Part shown: positions 35,501 to 47,401 of the stretch, one piece after another
Layout: the number at the start of each line of letters is the position of its first letter
Position numbering within the stretch: position 1 is the stretch's first letter
Source: Nereocystis luetkeana
Taxonomy: Eukaryota > Sar > Phaeophyceae > Laminariales > Laminariaceae
DNA length: 64,000 bases
Direction of reading: 5' to 3'
Assembly (NCBI GenBank): GCA_031213475.1
Contig: JARUPZ010000012.1
Location: forward strand, 5,838,949-5,902,948
Notes under the pieces: model-generated
What the model was told of the DNA's origin: nothing
Seen by the model: only the letters and a program-made list of their open reading frames with translations
The model's database searches: none
Translations under genes and position numbers: made by a program

Positions 35501-38500
35501 TTTTTTCCATCGCCACAAAACTTGTGCTTTTTCTTTCCTTCTCGCCCACTCGCATCGAATCGAATCGAATCAAATCAAGTCGAATCGAGTCGAATCGAAT
35601 CGCGTTGTTTACAGCATCACTGAAAGCGTTGATTGCCAGAGAACCAACGCGGGGGTAGCAACCCCAGGTGAGAGAGTCTCCGGCTGATCGCAGCAGGAGG
35701 CCTCATGGATCCCAAAACTGTATACCACTCTGTCCCGAAATATAAGCACCTTTTTGCTGAATAGTTAGTGTAAAAACGGTGCTTATTGAATGGTACAAGG
35801 TGGCACGAATGAGCCTACGACGCTATGTTACAACAGCAATCAAGTCCCAAAGTTAGTTGGCTTGCTTTCGCCATCCAACTATCGCTAAAAGCCTTGAGTT
35901 CGCGCGGGAAGAGAGGGAGGGGTGCGATCGTTTTTCAGAGCTCGATTCTTTTTTGTTTGTTTCCAGAATCGGGAAGGTTTGTTGCCAGCTACCAACTACC
36001 GAACAAGAGGGATGTTTTCGGAAAAATATCATCTAGTCGAGAGAGAGAGGAGAGCCTTTCCGAAAATATGAAAATAATATGTTCGACATTTAAAGCTTGA
36101 ATTAAACCCTTTCGCCGTTGGCTGTCGAGCAACAACAAAAATAAACGCAAGAAGCGCTGAAAAACGTGCGCACGCACGCTCCCTCCCACTCCCGCGCGAA
36201 GTCAACTAATGCATTCTGGGCGTGAGTATAAGAACCGATTGGTCTTCACGATAATGACTGAGGGGTGCTTATATCCCCGGCCAGTTAGCCGTGAAGTCCA
36301 GCCAACTAACGACCCTAAACTGCGGCGGAAATTTTTACGGGGGGCCATATACATAGCAAATCAGCGCCCCGTCATTTAGACAAAAACCTACTTGATGTAT
36401 TCCCAAACATTTTTGCCGATCACGATGGCTCCTGGTATATAGAGAGGCCCAAAACGGGGGGGGGGGATAAGAGGCTTCCCAATGTATTTAATGAAGAATA
36501 CGACTGCTGCAGCGTCGATGGAAAGCTCGTCATCATCAACCGCGTGTTTTGAAACGGACAGTGTTTTCGATTCGGGCAGTGGTTCTTGACATACAACGCA
36601 CTAAAGCGGGTGATGTGGGCCCATTTGGGCCTCTATACAACGGGTCTCCCTGATGAGCATATTTGGTCCTGGATACTCTGTTCCCTCGTAAGTAGTAGTG
36701 GTAACCTTTTCTTGTTTTTTCCCTTCCCTTCCAAACTTACGGGGGACCATAGTTGATAGGACCTATGGTATACATGAAAGCCGATAATATTTGACCATTT
36801 TTACTAACAATATTTGGTTCTATTAACTGTGGCCCCCCGTAATATGATGCTGCACGAAGCATCCCAGACTAATTCCAAGTAGAATACCCCCCCCCCCCAA
36901 AGAAAAAAACTGGGTGAGGGTGCAAGCGTGTTTTTTTGGCATTCGTGATTGCTGATGAACAGTCAGTAGTACTTCGTATGAATATTTAATAGTTACGTCC
37001 AAAACTTTCGTTGTCAATTCAATCCTTTCGTTCAGCGCTCACTCAATCAACATTCATGTGTCCAGCATTCAGCCATTACCAGCAATCAGCAATCAGCATT
37101 CAACGTACATACTATTACGGGGGACCATAGTTAATGGAACCTATGGTATACATGAAAACCTACATATTTAACCGTTTTTACCGACAATATTGGGTCCTAT
37201 TAACTACGGTCCCCCGTAATATTACGGGGGGGCCATAGTTAATAGGACCAAATAGTGTTACTGTAGTAAAAACGGTAAAGTTAATAGGACCAAATAGTGT
37301 TACTGTAGGAAAAACGGTAAAATATATAGGTTTTCATGTATACCATTGGTCCTATTAACTATGGTCCCCCGTAATATTATTACGAATTTCCTTCCTCCCC
37401 CTTAGGTAAGGCGACGTGGAAAAAGGATAACCAACCACTAGCTACAACTGTGCGATGTATCAACCGTTTCTTGAGGGTTCCGTTCCGGCAAAAAATGTAG
37501 GAGCAATGCAGTCTTTTGAAAGAAAAAAAAAAACATTTTTTTTTTCAGTTTCATCACTATTTCTGGGGTAATTTCGAGCTGTCATGACTCCCTACCGAAA
37601 ACAATATTACTCGAGTTCTAATGCTCAAGACCATTTCGCTCTTGGCAGTTTTAAGAGAGCGTGGGTCGCATATACTAGGCAACCTTTTTGTGTCAGGCGA
37701 CCCCGATCGACGCGGCGCCTTTTTCTTGTCTCGAAAAGGGCCTCTTACTAAAAAACGACTCCCCGTACATCTGCTACCCATAGACGAATTCGAAGAATGG
37801 GAGTTTCTCAGGCTGCCGATGCTGCTGTAGGTTGGGATGTGGGTTTTCGACGACAACGCCTGGCACTATTTTTTTTAATTTATGGTAGGAAAACCTACCT
37901 GGGCCTCTAATACGGGGACCATAGTAAATGGGACAAATTATTGTTTAGTAAAAACAGGGAAACATACGTACAGTTTTTTTGTATGTGCCGTAGGTCCTAT
38001 TTGCTAGGGTCCCCCGTAATGGTCGACGTCCTGCGCGGCCACGGCAGAGTGAAAAATAACAAAAACAGGAGCTCCGGAGTGATCACAATTCTTGCTGCTG
38101 AGCAGTTTCGTTTCGTGCTGCAAACATAGGAATAATGCCTGCCAGCACCTCCTAGAAACCACAACGAAGGCCCCGTACGATGGTCTGAGCACTATTACGG
38201 GGGGGGGGGGGGCGATATTGAATAGGACATACGGTACACACATCTGTTACTATTAATAACAACGATTGGTCCTGTTTAGGTCCCCCGTAATAGAACTAGA
38301 GATATGCCGGGTTCGGTAAGGATTCATGACACTCGTATGTCGTTACATATAGTACCAGAAATAGCATTGCGGCTGTAAAAAAGACCAAAAAAAAAAAACA
38401 AAAAAAAACGCGTGCGCGAACACTCTTTGTTTGTTTCGGGCCCCTTAGTAGAATGAGCGGGTCACACCACGGCTCGTATTGCCGTGCGCGCACACGCGCG

Positions 38501-40249
38501 TGTCGTGTACCCCTACTCCTGAAAAGTTCCTTCGTACGCTGCGTCTGCGGGCGGACGGACGGACGGACGGACCCGCCTCTCCAGCAGCCAGCCCGGGGGT
38601 GCTTGCTTCCTGTATACCGGTAAATAACCGATGCTGTACGCAGTCGGCATTTATTTGTATTTCGATATTTGTTTTTCCCCTTATATTAAGTCCCGAGAGC
38701 GTCCCCGGTGGCTTGGTAGGTGGTCCGCGTTCCTACTAAGATCCATTTCGTGGGTTCAAGTCTCACCGAGTGCGTACTCGCAGGGACTTTTTCTTGCATA
38801 AAAAATGATCAGCGGAAAGCGCGAGAGCGTGAGCTAGCAACATTCGATGAAAATCGACGAGCAGTGGGAATGCTGAACCCTACGTATGCGCGATAAAAAT
38901 GAAGGCATGTACCGGGGGGGGGCAGAAAGGACAGCGAGCACCTGTGACCACGACTTGTCCAGAAGATCACTTAGGGTAAAAACCTTCTACCTGGTACGTA
39001 CCTGGTACGAGTTGACCCTTTATTTCGGGGGGCCATATTAAACAGGACCAAATATTGTTAGTAAAAATGGCGAAATATGTAGGTTTTTGTGTGTACCGTA
39101 GGTCCTATTTCATATTGTCCCCCGTAATGGTTTAAGTATCGACCGATCGGTTGAACAGCTGACGTTCCTTTATTTTTATTTTTTATAAAATATATCGAAA
39201 AGCAGCGTTAAAACACCCAAAATGGCATCCCAGCGATTCCTCAACGTCCTTTAAACTCTTTCAGGACTGCAGGCTCGTTTACGGGACAAATGGAGCCAAA
39301 TAAAATAACTTGGAATTTGAGTGAAAATACATGTTTTAGGACAGTGCAGTCCTAAAAAGCCCCCCCCCCCCCCCCCCCCAGCCAGTCGGAATTATTTTGG
39401 CCCGAAAAGGGACAATGTAATACCCTCCTATTTTACTACTCTGACTGGAAATATAAGGACCACTTGGTCTCCGTATTAGTGGGTAAACGGTCCTTGTATT
39501 TCCGCCCAGGGTGGTTTAGCACGCCTCCATGCACAGCCTCTCACAACGGCAAGCAGGCTAGGATGTAGATCATACAGATCATATAGATCAACTCCTGTAG
39601 ATCATATACGAAGTAGACCATCTAGATCGTCTAGATCATCTAGACCATCTAGATCGTCTATTAATAGGCCATCTAGTCTATCTAGACCATCTAGATAATC
39701 TATGAACATATCATCTAGACCATCTGGATCATCTAAACCATGTAGATGATCTAGACCATCTAGATCATCTATTAACAGACCATCTAGATCATATAAACCA
39801 TCTGGATCGTCTATACAAATAGATACTCTAGATATTTGTAAATCGTGATTTGTCTATTGATGTGTAAATATGGTTACTTCCTTAATAGGTGATCTACTGC
39901 TGTAGATGGCGATTTGTCTATCGACGTGTAAATAAGCTTGCTTACGTAAGCCATATCAAACCGTTTTTTGTTTTTTGTTTTGTTCCCGGAGCAGGTAGTA
40001 GCGGCCGTGGCGACGGCAGTGCAAGAGGCGGCGACGATGGAGCGGGGGAGGGGGGCGAGGTAAGCAGAGGGGAGGCTACTGCTGTGGGCGTGCGCGGGGC
40101 GGGTTTTGTGCGCGGACGGCGAGGTTGGCGGGACTCGCGTGCTCCGCGGCGTGGTGCTGCGTGCGATGTGCTGCTGCCGTCGTGGTATGATGGAGTGATG
40201 ATGACGACGACGACGATGCTGCTGCTGCTGCTGCTGCTGCTCCTCCTAC

Positions 40250-40291
<42 letters not shown>

Positions 40292-43200
40292 TGCTGTTGT
40301 TGTTGTTGTTGTTGTTGTTGTTGAATGTCACTGTCGGGGTAGAGAGGGCTAGAGCAGAAAAGCGGGTACTGGAGATGATGTGTTGTTGGCGTTCGTGGTG
40401 CTGTTTGCTGCAGTGTTATTATAGTGTCATTAATAGTGTTGATTTTTTTGGTGGTGTTGATGTTAGTACTAGTGTGTGAGTGCTAAGAGTGCTGGGTGTT
40501 AAATTTGCCCGTTTTTTGTCCTTCTAATGAGTACCCCCCCCCCCCCCCCCCCCCTCCTCCATCTCCTAATCTGTTCAAGGAAATATGCTAACGACCTGAT
40601 AGTAGCAATCGAAGCACCGAAGCAGGAAATCGCTGTGGGGGAAGGTACGGTGTCGGGATTCATGTTTGCGGATATCAGAAACACCCGAAAGAATGCAGAC
40701 ACAAGTAGGGAAGGCACTATTAATAGAATACATTATTTCGGGGGGCCATAGTAAATAGGACCAAATATTGTTAGTAAAAATGGTTAAATATATAGGTTTT
40801 TATGTATGCCATAGGTCCTTTTAACTATGGTCCCCCGTAATAGAAAATGGAGGGTGACGGCGAACGTACAGGAGTAGGAGTGCCCAGTATTAATAGTTGT
40901 GAGTAACGAAGGTAAGGTGAACCCGGTAATTTCAGTTGGAAGTGGAGAGAAGACAAATTACCGATCGTGGACCAGTATACGTGCGTACCTCGGCGTGGAT
41001 ATCTCAAAAGACTGCTCTTGGGATACACGCATAGCAAAAGTACTATTGCGGGGAACTATAGTAAATGGGACCAAATACTGGGAGTAAAAATGGGTAAATA
41101 TATAGGTTTTTGTGTGTACCGTAGGTCCTATTTACTATGGTCCCCCGTAAATAGGAAGGTGTAGAGCACACGTAGGCATGATGGATGCGATCCTAACCGA
41201 AAACGCTGAAACTGCGATTTCGTGTAGGTGACCTGGACCTACCGGAAAGAAGAGAGAGGCACACCAGTAGCCGAGAGGAGGAGGAAATAGTTGCACAGAT
41301 GTGCCCGTATGGCAAAGCAATAGAGAGCAGAACTCACGTAAAGTAGTAGGAGAATGTGAAATGTACGAGGAGGAACGGGATGTGTTAGAAGAGGAGATGA
41401 GGGAAACAGACGAATGTGACATGGAGGAGCTAGGTACACTAGATAGCAGCGAGAAAGCGATTGCATTCCTAGGAGATAGATGGTGGCCACCGGCGGCGAA
41501 ACAGGAAGGGGATAATACTAGCGAAAAGCTTTAATGTGATATTTGGAAAAAACGAAATAAGCGCCCAAATGTTGGAGGTGTCTCTACTTTTTGGCGGGGG
41601 ACCATACAGTAGTAAATAGGACCTACGGTAGATACAAAAACCTCTATATTTCCCTTTTTGAACGATTAATAACAATATTTGGTCCTATTTACTATGGCCC
41701 CCTGTAACAGGAGCAAGGACGGTGCTCCGTCTCGAAAGGGGTGCATGCGTGGTCAATGATCAAACGACTAAGGCAAGCAACAAATGAGTACGCCCCCCCC
41801 CCCCCCCTGCCCCCGCACGCGTGGCCCCCGCGCACGTTGGGCGCCATGTGGAACATCACCCCCGCGACTACGGCCATACATGATATGAGTACACCCCCGC
41901 CCCGCCCCCCTATATATTATATATAGGTTGGGTCGGTTGACAACCAGGGTGGTATCGTTTTTGTTTGTTTTTGTTTGTTTTTTCGGCGGTCGGTCACAGC
42001 TGGTGGTCGAGTTAGATCCTTTGTGCGAAGTGAACAACCTTTACTCCGCACAAGTGGGAATGATCTTATCACGTAATGTTTATGGTAAGGCACCCAAGAA
42101 GCAGTTACATAGTATTCCGATTGCTTTCTCTTGGAAGTGGAAGTGCCTACACCGGAAATGAAATTAACTCATTGCAGCTGTCACCCGTGTGCACGAAAGT
42201 TCGCCTCACAAGAGGTAGGATGCAGCTCGCCCTTCATGCGACTCGTCGAACACCCCACGGCACTTCGCGCTTGGCGCAAGCAATGTCTGCCTGGTCGGTG
42301 AAAGCCCGACGTGGCTCCGTCCCGGCATTGTAGGGATGCAATGGTCTATGGTCATTCGACTACACCCATGCATGATAATGAGTACACCCCGCCTCCATCT
42401 CGAAAGGGATTCGTGATCAATGGTCAACTGACTTAAGGCCGGCAGCCGGCAACAAATGAGTACGCCCCTCCCCCCCTCCCCTATGGTTATACAACTACGG
42501 CCATGCCTAACATGAGGGCACCTTCCCCCCCGCCCCCCCCTCCTCCCCCCTAATTACAATCGCCAGGAGCCTCGCATCTGCGCTTCGGTGCAGGCTACGC
42601 CGAAAGCAGTTTCTTTGAACCGTTATTTGAAGAATGGAGACTCGCCAGCCTATGTAGCAGCGGGAGCCAATCACAGGTCAGGATTATTAAAGTTTGAGTG
42701 ATGAGTGGTTGAAGGGGATTAGCACACGAATTGTGCGCGCTGTGGCATTTTGCGTGACGCGCGCTGGAAAGGGTTTCGGGGAGGGATAGGATGGGAGCCG
42801 GGGAGAGGTAAAGGGTCCCTCCCCCCCCCCCCCCCCTTGTCTGCCGTGACTGACTTGTCTAAAATAACCGTGGATTTTTTAAAAAAACGAAACGCCGGTC
42901 ACATGCGCTTTGGCAAAGCAACATTGCTGCCCTCCCGCCCCCCCCCTCCCCCTCCTGTCTCCCCCGACGCATCTCTTGCAGAACCGCATCAGCCACTTTT
43001 TCCGCAACCGATAGTCACACACACGTTTTTTCCGCTATTATCACCCCCGCCCTCCTATTTTATATAGGATGGGTTGGCGTCGGTTGGCAACGACACTGTA
43101 AAACATGCCGCTCACTACGTGAGCTAGACAACCAGGGTACCGTTTTTTTTTTTTTTTTTTGGCGGTCGCCCACAGCCGGATGTCGAGTTTGATCATTTGT

Positions 43201-46200
43201 GCGAGGTAAAGAACCTTTACTTCGCACAATTGGGAATGATCGTATCACGTAGTGTTCAAGGTAAGGCACCCAAGAGGCAGTTACATAGTACTCCCGTTGC
43301 TGTCTCTGGAAATGCCTACAACGGAAATTAAATCAACTCATTGAAGCTGTCGTCCGTATGCAAGTCCGCCTCAAAAATGGTCCTTAGTAGGATGCAGGTC
43401 ACCCTTCATGCGACTCGCCAGACACGTCACGGCGCTTCGCGCTTGGTGCAAGCAATGTCTGCCTGGTCGGTGAAAACCCGACATGCTCCGTCCCGGCATT
43501 GTAGGGATGCGAGGGTCTATGATCATACGACTGCGGCCATGCATGAGATCGAGTACATATCTCCTATCGTGTACACCCCCCGCCCCCCCCCCTGCCCCCT
43601 GCCTTCACCCCCCCCTTTTCTCTCTCTCTCTCCCCCCTCCCCACCCCCCCCGCTCTTCTTATCTCCTTCTCCCTCCGCCTCCCTCTCCCCGCTCCTCCCT
43701 CCCCTCCCTCCTCTCTCTCTCCCCCCCCCCCCCCTCCTACCCCTGCGTGCCGGGCACTACATATGTTTACGTGGCGGGCGTGTCGCACCTAAATGTATCA
43801 TTCTGGCACGTGTAGCGTTCTGCTGACATCGAGTGGAAAGCTGTTCCGATGGGGGGTGGAGGATGGGGGCATCTTCCGGGTCCCCACGGGCGTGTGCACG
43901 CAGATCCCCCTGCCGTGCGTCGACGTCTGCTGCGGAAGGAAGCATACGATGGCGCTCATGAAGGGAGGCAAGCTACGTTATTACGGGGGGCCATAGTAAA
44001 TAGGACCAAATATTGTTAGGAGAAATAGGGAAACATGTAGGTTTTTGTGTGTACGGTAGGTCCCATTTACTATGGACCCCCGTAATAGTGTTGTTGTTGT
44101 TGTTGTTGTTGTTGTTTTGCTCTCGCGCGCGCTTACACTTTTTTTTTAAATCTTCTTGTGTGCCGCTATGTATGTAAAAGCTGAAAGAAAAAGCTTCCTT
44201 CCCTCTGCGTGTTACGGGAGTACAGAGCCAATCAGAACCCAACGATGGACCCCAAGAAACAGGATTCTCCTAGTACGGGGAACCATAGTAAATAGGACCA
44301 AATATTGTGAGTAAGAAGGGCGAAATATACTGGTTTTTATGTGTACCGTAGGTCCTATTTAATACGGTCCCCCGCAGTAGTGTTTCCACGCCGTATTCGG
44401 CTGTGGTTACTGCGTTCCCTCGGTAATAGCACGCTGGCAGTGTTTACGGCTTGACCTCCAGTAGTGTTGCCGTGCGTGTTATACGGTATAATGACTCCCT
44501 CTGCCATGTAATTCCTAGAAATTTCCCGGAAGGTCGCTGGCTTAGGGATACATATATAGGGTTTGGGTTATATACACCTATGTACACGGGTAGGAAAAAG
44601 TTAAGTTTCACTCTTGCCGGAAATGTAAGGACCGTTTAGACATCAATATGAAGGCAAATCGGCCCTTATGTGTACGTCCAGAGTAGCTGTATTTTTTTTT
44701 CATCAATGTTTTGTCGAGAGGCTGCTCGGTCAACGTTTTTCAGGGACTAACTTAAGTACTTATATTTCAGAGTGTTCTTTCCTTTTTGCAGCACGACTGA
44801 CGCGTTGCCGCGATAAGGGGGGGGTGGGGGAGGGGGGGGTGGCACTACTCTTTGGCCAACGTATGCATACCTGACTTGACTGGGCTCCTCGACTGCGAAG
44901 GCACTATGTCGCGAGTGTCGTTGGAACCCCGGGAGTTATGTCTTCTGATTTTTTTTCCTGAACGTGCTTGTACAGCTACTGCGTGAGGCGGAATGGGATC
45001 GATCGTGTTTCGATCAAACTTTTAGCATGCAGTGTTTCTGAAAATCGGTAGTCAGAATGGCGGTGTTCACGTGAGGGAGGGGCCTCAGATTATTTTTAGG
45101 TGCTAACCTCTACGTATCGTCGTAGCATGGGGGTGCTGTACCTAGGGAGAGGCAATTGAAGGGGAAAACTCGACGATCAAAGAAGGAAGCTCACAGCATC
45201 GGCAACGCAAGCAACGTGCTGGTGATTGTGGTGTTGGTGGTGTTGGTGTTGGTGGTGTTGGTGGTGTAGGTGGTGGTGGTGGTGGTGGTGCATATGCACT
45301 TTGTTTATTGCCTCGCCCGTTCTTCTTTTTTTCTTTTTCTTTTTGCTACCAGTTGTGCCACTTTTTTCGTCCTCCTCTTTTTTCCGTCCACTGACATCAA
45401 TCAATCCGTACTTTTTCGGTTCCGTGTCGCGACGCGCAATGAAACGGTTGTGTAACGGACGCGTGGATGGATTGATCCGACGACATGGATGAAACATCAA
45501 TCGATGCATGGGATGGGACGGGATGTACTGGACGGAACGCACGAACGGAACGCAAACGGATCGACGGACGGACGGACGGACGGCTGAACGGAATGCATGG
45601 GATGGGACGGAATTCATGTGACGGGGTGGAATACATGGGGCGGGGCGGAACTAACGTTACGGGATGGAATGGACTGCATGGGATGGGACCGGGCGGAATT
45701 CATGGCGCGGGACGGAATGGAATTGTTGATGGGGGCGGGGCGGGACGGATTTTTTTGGGACGGGACGGAATCATCATGGCACGGGACGGAATGCATGACA
45801 CTGGACGGACTATATCGGAACGGAACAAACGGTACTGTACGGGACCGGACGGACGGTGGTGCAGGCTTCGTGATGACGTGGGGGACGGGTTACTTCGGGC
45901 AGCTGGGGCACGGAGACAACGTGTCCTACCGGCACCCGCGGCTGCTGCGGAGGTTAGACCCGCAGCGTCTGGGGGAACGAGTAATTCAGGTGGGTGGGAG
46001 AATGGGTGGGTGAGTGCGCGTGTGGATGGCTGGGTTCCCTTTTTTTTGTTCTAGCTTGCTATTACGGGGAACCATAGTAAATAGAACCAAATATTGTTGG
46101 TAAAAATAGCGAAAATTACAGGTTTTTGTGTGCACCGTAGGTCCTATTTTATATGGTCCCCCGTAATACGTAGGGGTGGGAGTGGCGGTGGCAGCGGCAG

Positions 46201-47357
46201 CTGTAGCGGTGGCGATGGTGGTAGGGGCGGTGGTGGCGGTAGCGGTGGCGGTGGCGGTGGTGGTGGCGGTGGCGGTGGCGGTGGTGGTGGCGGTGGCGGT
46301 TGCGGTAGCGGTGGCGGTAGTTGTGACGGTGGTGGGGGCGGTGGAGTGGGCGGGGGCGGGGGGGGGGGGGCGCGGGGCGGGGCGGAGAGGGAATCGGGGC
46401 TGGCGGAACAAGGGTTTGGCGTTGACCACCACGGCGGCCCAGCCGTGTGTGCACGCGTGTGTGCCCTTCTCCTTGTTGCGGTGGGGGTTCCTTCTCCGTT
46501 ATTCTCGGCGTGTTGGGCTTTAGTTGCACACGCTTCGTCTTATCCCCCCACCCCCCTCGCCTCTACCACCCACCGACCTACCGAGGGAATGGGGTGGTGG
46601 GGGCCTCTGGAGTTGTTGATGACAGCTGCTGCTGCTACTGCTGCTGCTGCTACTGCACTTTTTTGTGATGGCATGATCATGAAGCAACTCTTCCGGGTCG
46701 GGGAAGCGGGGGATAGGGGGGGCGTGCGGGGGGGGGGGGGGGGGGGGGTCAATTCGGCTCAAAATAAGACGAAGGAAGCCGCCGACCCGTGTCCGTTTCG
46801 CCTCGGATCGGTTCGGTTCGGTTCGTTTGGATTCGGTTCGGTTCGGTTCGGTTCGTTTGGATTCGGTTCGGTTCGGTTCGTTTGGATTCGGTTCGGTTCG
46901 GTTCGTTTTTGTGTCGTTTTGTTTTCGCTTTCATTTCGCTTGTTTGTGTAGTTTTGTTTTGTTTCGCGTGTTTCGTTTTGTTTCCTTTCGCGTGTTTTTT
47001 TCGTTTTGTTTCGTTTTCGATTCGTGTCGTGTTTTTTGTGTGTGTTTTTTTTTTCGCTTTGTTTTTGTAATTGCTTTTCCTTTTTTTTCGTGTGTCGTTT
47101 TTTGTTTCTTCGCGGTTTGTTTCCGTTTTTCTTTTCGCTCGGTTTCGTTTGAACTTTCTTCGTGTTTCGCTTCTGATTTGTTATCTCCGATTAGTGTCTC
47201 CTATATATATATTTCTTCTTTCTTTATTTCCGTCTCCGTTTGTATTGCCTCCGATTCCCCCCCTCCCCCCCCCCCCCCCCCCCCCCGACATTTGCTCCGT
47301 CTCGAAAGGATGCGTGGTCAATGGTCAAATGACTACGGCAAGCAACAAATGAGTACG

Positions 47358-47401
<44 letters not shown>

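Larger units (their letters stand above)
40557..41807 (+). mobile_element. LINE (non-LTR retrotransposon), internally deleted, with three MITE insertions
   Basis: Plus-strand fragments in order: reverse-transcriptase part (KYANDLIVAIEAPKQEIAVG, then FMFAD), SVGSGEKTN and YLGVDISKDCSWDTRIAKV, AHVGMMDAILTENAE, a deletion, then LKLRFRVGDLDLPERR, MCPYGKAIESRTHVVGECEM, GDRWWPPAAKQEGD and IWKKRNKRPNVGGVS. It ends at a stop inside CAAATGAGTACG followed by poly(C). The type (YxDD-region RT, C-terminal zinc-like MCP..GKAIESR..H..GEC) is a LINE I recognise from brown-algal gene models from memory. It sits in RCC1 intron 2 and is inactive. Confidence 0.75.
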
